Positions 55,307-64,000 of a stretch of 64,000 nucleotides of DNA are shown here, one piece after another. Position 1 is the first letter of the stretch; each line of letters starts with the position of its first letter. The stretch covers positions 18,353,437-18,417,436 of the forward strand of contig NC_081555.1 in NCBI RefSeq assembly GCF_963082655.1, read 5' to 3'. A program made the translations under genes and the position numbers. This stretch comes from Stomoxys calcitrans. Lineage: Eukaryota; Arthropoda; Insecta; Diptera; Muscidae. The notes below the pieces were generated by a model. It saw only the letters and a list, made by a program, of their open reading frames with translations. It searched no databases and had not been told where the DNA came from.

Positions 55307-55625
55307 ATGGAATATAGGAACGTTAGTAAAAAGCACCACGGTTCCCCAAAGTTTGGTTCTTCTGTGGACTGGAGTGACTATGCTCCAGAACGAAGCTCTC
55401 CAGAACAGAGCTCTCCAGAACGAAGCTCTAACGAAGTGAACGCTACCCCAACATGCAGCAAACAACAACCACAACGACATCGACAACATACAATGACATC
55501 CACAAAGTTAAAAACAATTTCAAGAGAACACCCTAACAACCTTATCAATAAGATTAAAAATATCAACTCATTAGATGAACTTAGACGACTTATTGCCGAA
55601 GAGTGGCCAAGTTTAACAAATGATG
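55307..55625 (+). CDS. Ankyrin-repeat protein, first exon
   Basis: ATG at 55307 begins MEYRNVSKKHHGSPKF. It is followed by an imperfect Ser/Pro/Glu repeat (APERSSPEQSSPERSSNE), a Gln/His-rich basic stretch (SKQQPQRHRQH) and a helical-looking segment (LINKIKNINSLDELRRLIAE). The exon ends GATG with donor gtaagt at 55626, splitting a codon after base 1. That matches the phase of the exon at 61166. This ATG is the first in the frame, 36 bp after a TATA box. The N-terminal region is probably disordered. The gene is not identified; an I-kappaB-like or Relish-related role is only a guess from the ankyrin part. Confidence 0.72.
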
Positions 55626-55892
55626 GTAAGTGAGCTACACATACAGCTACAATCAATAAAAGTGCCAAATATTATAAAACGAATATTAAAGTGAAGTAAA
55701 GATAGACAATTCGTGTAGTCGACAATTCAAAACCGCATAACTGTAATACGCTTTAGTGAAAAATCCCGCTTAAGTGAAATGTTATGGAAAGAACCATTGA
55801 TTTTTGGTGTTATTTTCGCTTTGGAGAAAAATCGTTTAACTGAAAATACCGCTAAACTGAAAAAGCTTTCAAACACCAAATTGCGGTTTTTA
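55626..55892. other. Intron 1 start, ankyrin gene
   Basis: AT-rich DNA after the gtaagt donor. No repeat or gene recognised. Confidence 0.55.
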
Positions 55893-57145
55893 TTATACCC
55901 TTCACCATACGATGGGGGTATACTAATATACCTCGAAACATGCGTCTAAGACCCCAAAGGAGTATAAATGTTCTTGATCGTCATGACATTTTAAGTCTAT
56001 CTAGTCTGTCCGACCGTCCGGCCATCTGTCTGTCAAAAGCACGCTAACTTTCGAAGGAGTAAGGCTAGGCGCTTGAAATTTTGCACAAATATTTTTTGTT
56101 AGTGTAGATTGGTTGAGATTGTAAATGGCCAAAAAGGTCCATGTTTTGATATAGCCGCCATATAAACCGATCTTGGGTCTTGACTGCTTGAGCCTCTAGA
56201 GGCGCAATCTCGTCCGATTTGACTGAAATTTTGCATGTGATGTCTTGTCCGTCCGTCTGTCCGTTCATTTGTCTGTAGAAAGCACGCTTACTTTGAAAGG
56301 AGAAAATCTAGGCGCTTGAAATTTTGCACAAATACTTTTTATTAGAGTAGATTGGTTGGGATTGAAAATGGGCCAAATAGGTCCATGTTTTGTTATAGCC
56401 GCCATATAAACCGATCTAGGGTCTTGACTTATTCAGCTTTTAGAGGGCGCAATTCTTATCCGATTTGGCTGTAACTTTCCACGTGGTGTTTTGGTGCCAC
56501 TTCCAACCACTGTGCTAAGTACGGTTTAAATCGGTTAATAATCTAGTACAGCTGCCATATAAACCGATCCTGGGTCTTGAATTCATGAGCCGCTAGAGGG
56601 CGCAATTCTCATCCGATTTGGCTGAAATTTGAAATTGCATGAGGTGTTTTGTTATGTCTTCCAACAACTGTGCTTAGTGTGGTGCAAATCGGTACATAAC
56701 CTGATATACTTTCCATATAAATCGATCTGGGATCTTGACTTCTTAAGCCTCTAGAGGGCGAAGTTATTATTATTAAATTTTTTACAACGGCTTCTCCCAT
56801 AACATTGAACTTGTATGCGAAATATGGTCTGAATCGATCTATAGCTTGATACAGCTCCCATATAAACCGATCTTCCGATTTTGCTTCTTGAGCCTCTACA
56901 AGGTGCAATTCTAAATGACTGAAATATTCCTAATGGACTGAAATATTACATAATGACTTCTACAATGTCGGTCCATAACGGACAAAATTTCCGGCTTCCA
57001 GGGGCTAAAGAGGTCATATCGGGAGATCGGTTTATGTGGGGGCTATATACCATTCTAAACCGATATGACCCATTTCCAATCCCCCTCGACCTACATCAAT
57101 AAGAAATATCTGTGCAAAATTTCAAGCGGCTAGCTTTTGACAACT
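55893..57145 (+). repeat. R1 dispersed repeat in ankyrin-gene intron
   Basis: Head 'tatacccttcaccatacgat' (~55896), gtctgtctgtc-type modules at ~56020 and again at ~56245-56275, then several R1 units. The repeated module shows it is a mosaic of at least two copies. Confidence 0.78.
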
Positions 57146-57605
57146 TTTATGCAACAGTATGACTTACAAGTTCTTACAAAACACTGTCTACTATTTTTTG
57201 TAGAATCTTTTTTTTTTAACTGTTCTTAATCGAATTTTTGTGCGACCTTTTCAAAAATCCCAACGGTAACCCTGTTTTAAACAATCCACAAAACTGCCAA
57301 GATAACAATTTATCATCCCTGATCGTTTCTAAAACAACACCGCAGCATCATCACTATGATTTTATTGAATGCTCATGCATTTTTGTGCCAGTTCAGGTGT
57401 TAGTTGTCTCCCTATTGCTCTCATAACAACGCCTTTGACTAAATGAATGAAGGCAAACGATGTTACATGACGATTCATTCAAACTAACACACATCCAAAC
57501 GTGCAAATCAGTGTCATGACTTTTATTCATATGATATCTCATGAGAGTGTGCCCAGGGCTGTTGCTCAGTTGATTTCAGTTACGTTATGTGTTGGAGTGT
57601 AACGC
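57146..57605. other. Single-copy-looking intronic DNA
   Basis: No repeat family recognised. A 62-codon frame (57238-57426: MCDLFKNPNGNPVLNNPQNC...) has no recognised motif and no convincing acceptor in front of it, so no exon is called. Confidence 0.45.
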
Positions 57606-58918
57606 AAATCCAAAACAAGTTAAAAGGCGTTAAGTTCGGGCGGGCCGAACTTTGGATACCCACCACCTCGGGTATATATGTTAACCACCTTTCATCAAAA
57701 TCCGGTGAAATTTGCATACCTTATGTCCCATAGCAGTTATACAATAACAAAATATGTACCGATTTGTAGCAAATACTAATAAGTCCAAGTCATTGTTCAA
57801 TTGTGTATAACAAAATATTGGTCTTTCTAGTAGCTATATCTAAAAATAAACCGATCTGAACCATATACAACATGGATGTCGAAAAGCCTAACATAAGTCA
57901 CTGTGTCAAATTTCAGTGAAATCGGATTATAAATGCGCCTTTTATGGGTCCAAGGCTTTAAATCGAGATGTTGGTTATATGCAAATCTTGATCGATCTAG
58001 ACCAAATTGCAGAAATATGTGAAGGGGTTTAACTTAACTCTCTATCCCAAATTTCGGCGACATCGTATAATAAATGCGCCTTTTACGGCCCCATAACCTA
58101 AAACCGAGGAATCGGTCTATATGGCAGCTTATCCAAATCTAGGGCGATTTGTGCCATATTGCAGAAGTATGTCAAGGGGCTTAACATAACTCACTGTCTC
58201 TAATTTCGGCGACATCGGACAATAAATGCGCCTTTTATGGCCCCAAAACCTAAAACCAGGAGATCGGTCTATATGGCAGCTATATTCAAATCTGATCCGA
58301 TCAGGGCCCAATTTAAAACAAATGTTGAAGGGCCTAAGACAACTCACTGTCCCAAATTTCAACAAAATCGGATAATAAATTTGGCTTTAATGGGCCTAAG
58401 ACCCTAAATCGGAGGATCGGTCTATATGGCAGCTATATCCAAATCTGAACCGATCAGGGCCAAATTAACGAGGGATGTCAAAGGGCCGAACACAACTCAC
58501 TGTCCCAAATTTCAGCAAATCGGATAATTAATGTGGCTTTAATGGACCTAAGACCCTAAAGCTATATCCAAATCTGGACCGATCCGGGCCAAATTATCGA
58601 AGGATGTCAAAGGGCCTAACACAACTCACTGTCCCAAATTTCAGCAAAGTCGGATAATAAATGTGGCTTTTATTGGCCTAAGACCCTAAATCGGCCGATC
58701 GGTCTATATGGGGGCTATATCAAGATATAGTCCATCTTCGAACTTAACCTGCTTATGGACAAAAAAACGAATCAGTACAAAGTTTCAGCTCAATATCTCT
58801 ATTTTTAAAGACTGTAGTCTGATTTCAACAGACAGACGGACGGACATGGCTAGATCGTCTTAGATTTTTACGAGCATCAAGAATATATATATTTTATAGA
58901 GTCGGAAATAGATATTTC
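57606..58918 (-). repeat. R3 dispersed repeat, inverted copy
   Basis: It starts with the inverted hairpin ttcgggcgggccgaa (57634-57648) and 'gatacccaccacctcgggta'. About seven units with 'gatcggtctatatggcagct' follow, then the agacagacggacggacatgg module (~58830-58849) and the end 'agtcggaaatagatatttcc'. Confidence 0.82.
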
Positions 58919-59297
58919 CTCTGGAGGGCGCAACAGCTTCTCTCATGACCTTCAACATACGTGTCAAATATGGTCTGAATCGGTTATAACCTGATACACC
59001 TCTTCTATAAACCAAACTCCCCATTTTATTTCTTGAGCCCGTAAAGGGCGCAAATTCCTATTCGATTTGGCTCAAATTTTACACAATGACTTCTTCTATG
59101 GTCTCCAACATTCAATTCAATTATGGTCCGAATCGGACCATAACTTGCAGTAGCTCTAATAGCATAGCAATTATTTTATTTTATCCTTTGTTTGCTTAAA
59201 AACGATATACCGGGAAAAGAACTCGACAAATGCGATCCATAGTGGAGGGTATATAAGATTCGGCCCGGCTGAAATAAGCACGCTTTTACTTGTTTTT
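58919..59297 (+). repeat. R1 3'-end fragment
   Basis: Part of the last R1 units, 'aaaagaactcgacaaatgcg', then gtggagggtatataagattc, hairpin ttcggcccggctgaa (59260-59274) and terminus gcacgcttttacttgttt. It is fused directly to the R3 head at 58918. Confidence 0.8.
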
Positions 59298-59758
59298 TCT
59301 TTTGCCTGCCTGGCCCTTCATCTTAAAACACATATCTTTCCCTTTCGTTTTATAAAAAAGAAACTTCTAAAGTTTTAAAATTTATTTTTTGATATACTAT
59401 TTCTTTTGTCCTCTATCTAAATAGTGCATAGAAATAAAGACATTAATTTAAAATTTCATTCCTTTGTCTGACGACACACATTCGCATAGTGACATATCAC
59501 AATGACACATATTTAAGTAAAAAATTATATTTAACTTTCTTTCGCTTCCAACTGAGTTGAGTTGAATCAAACCAAGCAAGTTGGGAAGGCAGGAAGCAAG
59601 ACAATAGAATCAAATAAAATACAAAGAACATTTCCTTGAAAACTTAAGACTGAATGCAATACGCATGCAACACTAGAATATATTGTAGAAATGGCATATG
59701 AGGGGCAAAATACAAGCTAATGCAAAAATTTTTACATTATTGCGTATAAGTGATATAA
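59298..59758. other. AT-rich intronic DNA without recognised features
   Basis: No repeat family, ORF or splice-bounded exon recognised. Confidence 0.5.
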
Positions 59759-60035
59759 AATCTTATATATAAAAACCAATTTGTGTTTGTTTGTAGGTTT
59801 GTTTGTTTGTTTGTATGTTTGTGTGTTCCTTATAGACTCCGAAATGGCTGAACCGATTTTCTTGAAATTTTCACAGATGGTGCATAATGACCCCGTGGTG
59901 AAAATAGGGTACTACATTTTTTGATATCTGAAGGGGAGGGGGGGCGGACCCTCCCCCTTACCCTCATTTTCAGAAACGCCAGATCTGGGAGATGGTTGGT
60001 GCGTTACATTACTTTACGGAGGTCAAACATTATAA
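59759..60035 (-). repeat. R4-end repeat, inverted
   Basis: 'ttatatataaaaaccaattt' plus a gtttgtttgtttgtatg run, 'ttatagactccgaaatggct', and a C/G-rich 'gaaggggagggggggcgga' block mirror the R4 end at ~48700-48890. It is followed by 'gggagatggttggtgcgtta'. Confidence 0.72.
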
Positions 60036-60365
60036 CACATGGAAAAATTGATCTGAGACCCAAAAAAAAAAAAAAAATATACATACATTCTTGATCGTCT
60101 TGACATTCTAAGTCGATTAAGTCATATGCGCCCGTTTATTTGTCTGCCTGCTTCTGCTTACATGCGAAGGAGTAAAGCTAGGTCCTTCAAATTTAGCACA
60201 AATACTTCTTAATAGTGTAGGTCGATTGGGATTGTAAATAGGTCATATCAGTATATGTTTGCCATATAAGCCTATCTTCAAATTTGACTTCTTCAGCCTC
60301 TAAAAGGTGTAATACCACCCGATTTGACTGAAATGCGAACCACATTGGAGGGTATATAAGATTCC
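60036..60365 (+). repeat. R1 mosaic remnant
   Basis: R1 head-side pieces ('attcttgatcgtcttgacat', 'aaggagtaaagctaggtcct') and one unit, ending at 'ggagggtatataagattc'. The centre is deleted. Confidence 0.6.
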
Positions 60366-60570
60366 AATTTAAATACATACTTTGTTGCAAGTAGTTTGCA
60401 AAGTTTTTCTTTTATCTACGTTTTCCATTTTGTCGTCATTAAATGATTTAAATTTTTTAATAATTTTCTCCTTTTTTCAAATGTAATCTGTTTTTTATAG
60501 TTGCGAGACTCATTTTTCGAACTTCAAATCTTTGGTAAAATATATATATATTTTTTTTGTTTTTTTAAAC

Positions 60571-60822
60571 CCACCATCTTAGAATTGGGGGTATATTCAT
60601 TTTGTCATTCCGTATTCAACACATCGAAATATCCATTTCCGACCTTACAAAGTATATGTAAAATTCTTGGAAGATCTTACCACATCAGTCCTAACCATGC
60701 ACCTTTTAGAAGCTCAAAAAGTCAATTCTGAAGACTGGTTTATATGGCAGCTATCTCAAAACATGAACTGATGTGGTCCATTTACAAGTGGCTAGCTTTA
60801 CTCCTTCTGCAGTTAGCATAAC
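60571..60822 (+). repeat. R3/R1 mosaic remnant
   Basis: R3 head 'cccaccatcttagaattggg' and 'cattttgtcattccgtattc' are joined to R1-like 'tttatatggcagctatctca' and 'gtggctagctttactccttc'. It runs up to the exon-1-like segment. Confidence 0.6.
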
Positions 60823-61006
60823 TAAAAAGCTCGATAATTCCCCAGCGATTGATTCTGTTGACTCGCCCGACCATGCTTCCGAACGAAGCTCTCCAGTTAA
60901 CGCTACACTCCCATGCGAGAATGGGGCTATAACTACAACAACAACAGCCAAAAGTTTTTACCGTATGAAAACCTCTGATAAATTTAATCAAAATCGGTTT
61001 ATATGA
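60823..61006 (+). pseudogene. Exon-1-like segment inside ankyrin-gene intron
   Basis: An open frame reads KLDNSPAIDSVDSPDHASER, SSPVNATLPCENGA and a Thr-rich stretch. Exon 1 has SSVDWSDYAPERSSP ... NATPTCSKQQ in the same order. The shared SVD-x-D-A-ERSSP-NAT-C pattern, and the shared run gaacgaagctctccag at DNA level (60877 region versus 55387), show a common origin. It lacks an obvious ATG context of its own: the only upstream Met lies in repeat DNA. It may be a decayed duplicate exon or an alternative first/internal exon. Confidence 0.6.
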
Positions 61007-61165
61007 AACTATATCTCAACATAGACCAAAATAACCTATTTACAATAATAAATAAAAAAAAAATAATAATTTTGTTAACATAATGTCTTTGAAAATTATT
61101 TACAATTTTATATATAGTTCTCATTTTATATAATGTATAAACTTTTTATTTTTATTTATTTTTAG

Positions 61166-61645
61166 TAAATTCGAAAGGTACATATCCAAATTATCATGCA
61201 GTCCTAGTAAAAAATCCAAAGAAATTTTCGACTTATGTAGAGGACCACAAGCATACGGACAACATAATTTCTTCTGAAAATAATCTGCAACAAAATCTTC
61301 TACATATTTGTTGCAAACATAACATAAATAAACTAATCAGACGCCTTGCAGGACTGGGCTGCGATCTAGCTAAACAAGATTTTAAAGGACAAATGCCTAT
61401 AAATTTGGCCCTGAATGCAAATAATGTCAAGTGCATCAAAGAATTTTTGCAGCTGATGAGACAGGTGAAGAATCCAGAAATAATAGAGAAATGTAAAGGA
61501 ATGTTTAATGTCCGCAACAAGGATGGGAATACCATTTTGACTTTAGTTTGGCAGCAGAAACGGGACGTATTTAAAGAGTTCTCAATTTTTTGCATTAGAT
61601 TTGATGTAAACCTAAACGATGAGGAAAGGAATCTTTTGCGAAGAG
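61166..61645 (+). CDS. Ankyrin-repeat protein, second exon
   Basis: The acceptor tttatttttag ends at 61165. With the last base of exon 1 the junction codon is Val (ND-V-NSKGTYPNYHAV). The exon encodes about three ankyrin-type repeats: NLLHICCKHNINKLIRRLAG, then DFKGQMPINLALNANNVKCI, then VRNKDGNTILTLVWQQKRDV. The TPLH-like positions are degenerate (NLLH, MPIN, TILT). Splicing at the donor gtaatt (61646) again leaves phase 1. Without it the frame stops at 61702. Ankyrin repeats mediate protein binding; the partner is unknown. Further exons would lie beyond the pentanucleotide array or outside the window. Confidence 0.72.
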
Positions 61646-61740
61646 GTAATTCACATTCCATATACAAAGGTAGTCAGAAGTATTTACATATATTCCATAT
61701 ATAACAATTTTGCTATCATATTTTTTTGTCGTTGGTTTAC

Positions 61741-61908
61741 AATAATTGAAAATCATAACAGAAAGAATTACACATTTATACTAATTTTTTCGGAATTTGT
61801 TTCAAAAATAGACCATATGTACCTAATAATTGAAAATCATTACAGAAAGAATTACACATTTATAGTAATCTTTTCGGAATTTGTTTAAAAAATGGACCAT
61901 GTGTAAGT
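61741..61908. repeat. 84-bp tandem duplication
   Basis: aataattgaaaatcataaca at 61741 and aataattgaaaatcattaca at 61825 begin two ~84-bp copies with a few substitutions. They lie just after the ankyrin exon. Confidence 0.85.
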
Positions 61909-62083
61909 ACTTTTGACTACTATTGTGTATATAGTTAAATGTTCATTCCCACCGTCGAAGAATGCACCACAACGTATATATGTACATTTATTCTTCAACG
62001 TCCTAAAAATCTAGGTCGGTCAAGCCTAGGCGCTTAAATTGAACTAAGTAAAATTAAATTTAAATTGAACTAAATAAAATAAA

Positions 62084-63830
62084 ATTAAATTAAATTAAAT
62101 TAAATTAAATTAAATTAAATTAAATTAAATTAAATTAAATTAAATTAAATTAAATTAAATTAAATTAAATTAAATTAAATTAAATTAAATTAAATTAAAT
62201 TAAATTAAATTAAATTAAATTAAATTAAATTAAATTAAATTAAATTAAATTAAATTAAATTAAATTAAATTAAATTAAATTAAATTAAATTAAATTAAAT
62301 TAAATTAAATTAAATTAAATTAAATTAAATTAAATTAAATTAAATTAAATTAAATTAAATTAAATTAAATTAAATTAAATTAAATTAAATTAAATTAAAT
62401 TAAATTAAATTAAATTAAATTAAATTAAATTAAATTAAATTAAATTAAATTAAATTAAATTAAATTAAATTAAATTAAATTAAATTAAATTAAATTAAAT
62501 TAAATTAAATTAAATTAAATTAAATTAAATTAAATTAAATTAAATTAAATTAAATTAAATTAAATTAAATTAAATTAAATTAAATTAAATTAAATTAAAT
62601 TAAATTAAATTAAATTAAATTAAATTAAATTAAATTAAATTAAATTAAATTAAATTAAATTAAATTAAATTAAATTAAATTAAATTAAATTAAATTAAAT
62701 TAAATTAAATTAAATTAAATTAAATTAAATTAAATTAAATTAAATTAAATTAAATTAAATTAAATTAAATTAAATTAAATTAAATTAAATTAAATTAAAT
62801 TAAATTAAATTAAATTAAATTAAATTAAATTAAATTAAGTTAAATTAAATTAAATTAAATTAAATTAAATTAAATTAAATTAAATTAAATTAAATTAAAT
62901 TAAATTAAATTAAATTAAATTAAATTAAATTAAATTAAATTAAATTAAATTAAATTAAATTAAATTAAATTAAATTAAATTAAATTAAATTAAATTAAAT
63001 TAAATTAAATTAAATTAAATTAAATGAAATGAAATGAAATGAAATGAAATGAAATGAAATGAAATGAAATGAAATGAAATGAAATGAAATGAAATGAAAT
63101 GAAATGAAATGAAATGAAATGAAATGAAATGAAATGAAATGAAATGAAATGAAATGAAATGAAATGAAATGAAATGAAATGAAATGAAATGAAATGAAAT
63201 GAAATGAAATGAAATGAAATGAAATGAAATGAAATGAAATGAAATGAAATGAAATGAAATGAAATGAAATGAAATGAAATGAAATGAAATGAAATGAAAT
63301 GAAATGAAATGAAATGAAATGAAATGAAATGAAATGAAATGAAATGAAATGAAATGAAATGAAATGAAATGAAATGAAATGAAATGAAATGAAATGAAAT
63401 GAAATGAAATGAAATGAAATGAAATGAAATGAAATGAAATGAAATGAAATGAAATGAAATGAAATGAAATGAAATGAAATGAAATGAAATGAAATGAAAT
63501 GAAATGAAATGAAATGAAATGAAATGAAATGAAATGAAATGAAATGAAATGAAATGAAATGAAATGAAATGAAATGAAATGAAATGAAATGAAATGAAAT
63601 GAAATGAAATGAAATGAAATGAAATGAAATGAAATGAAATGAAATGAAATGAAATGAAATGAAATGAAATGAAATGAAATGAAATGAAATGAAATGAGAT
63701 GAGATGAGATGAGATGAGATGAGATGAGATGAGATGAGATGAGATGAGATGAGATGAGATGAGATGAAATGAAATTAAATTAAATTAAATTAAATTAAAT
63801 TAAATTAAATTGAATTGAATTGAATTAAAT
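62084..63830. repeat. Nested pentanucleotide array
   Basis: The order is TAAAT units (62085-63025, ~188 copies, one taagt variant near 62836), GAAAT units (63026-63695, 134 copies), GAGAT units (63696-63765, 14 copies), GAAAT (63766-63775, 2), TAAAT (63776-63810, 7), TGAAT (63811-63825, 3), then TAAAT. Each inner unit differs by one base from the one around it. No coding potential. Confidence 0.97.
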
Positions 63831-64000
63831 TAATCACTAAATAGTGAACTGCAGAAGCTTGTGGGAGCATGCTTTGTTGGAACGTACATTGGATCATATC
63901 ATGGTACCTATCTTCTAGCGCAGTAAGAAAGGTAAACCACCAACTGCCAATATCTCTAACTCAAAAAGAACACCTAGCGTCAGCAACACACAATGCCAAA
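63831..64000. other. Sequence after the pentanucleotide array
   Basis: 170 bp of normal-complexity DNA with no recognised feature before the window ends. Confidence 0.5.

Noticed and set aside
57238..57426. 62-codon intronic frame as an extra ankyrin-gene exon
   Set aside because: No acceptor AG directly before it, no similarity to ankyrin repeats, and exons 1 and 2 already join in phase without it.

Overview
This window looks like intergenic and intronic DNA of a higher (calyptrate, probably muscid) fly. The evidence is canonical GT-AG exons of two animal genes, an AT-rich base composition, and a dense load of insect-type retroelements: jockey-type and CR1-like LINEs, RNase H-bearing LINEs, a BEL/Pao LTR element, tRNA-derived SINEs and mariner-type elements. 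The ~150-bp tandem-block repeats that cover much of the window are, from memory, of a kind common in Musca, Stomoxys and Glossina. The species cannot be fixed from sequence alone. No bacterial-style operons, rRNA genes, true tRNA genes or CRISPR arrays were seen.

Host genes, both on the + strand. (1) A calmodulin-like EF-hand gene: an internal exon at 10128-10337 and the terminal exon at 14744-14916 are joined across a 4.4-kb intron filled with repeats, and both junctions keep the same phase. Its upstream exons are not visible. (2) An ankyrin-repeat gene: a first exon at 55307-55625 and a second exon at 61166-61645, separated by a 5.5-kb repeat-filled intron. A degenerate copy of part of exon 1 lies inside that intron (about 60823-61006). 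The gene probably continues beyond the window.

Layout. 1-4363: two near-identical 1.55-kb units, each a block of dispersed repeat bracketed by inverted mariner-like MITEs. 4375-6040: fragments of two LINE families joined head to head. 6041-9895: tandem-block repeats R4 and R1, a long (TA)n tract and a SINE. 10128-14916: EF-hand exons and their intron. 15421-16027: a mariner/Tc1-type element turned into a 194-bp-arm palindrome. 16930-22078: about ten copies of a ~504-bp satellite with a dimeric higher-order structure, then invaded by a nearly intact CR1-like LINE (22079-26141). 26275-26427: a long near-perfect hairpin. 28759-36348: a very young, apparently intact BEL/Pao retrotransposon with an envelope-like C-terminal domain. 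37227-41640: a decayed jockey LINE. 42466-54905: R1, R3 and R4 repeats, LINE and SINE fragments. 54912-61645: ankyrin gene with a MITE just upstream. 62084-63830: a 1.75-kb nested pentanucleotide array.

Labels used here. R1, R2 and R3 are dispersed repeats built from ~147-153-bp tandem units; R4 is a different tandem-block repeat built around the motif tttcatttgagtcccatat. SINE1 and SINE2 are two tRNA-derived SINEs. LINE-A and LINE-B are two RNase H-bearing LINE families. The mobile elements work as a layered system: R1/R2/R3 are the old substrate, SINEs and LINEs are nested in them, and the BEL element is the youngest layer. SINE1 shares its 3' tail with LINE-B, which marks LINE-B as its likely retrotransposition partner.
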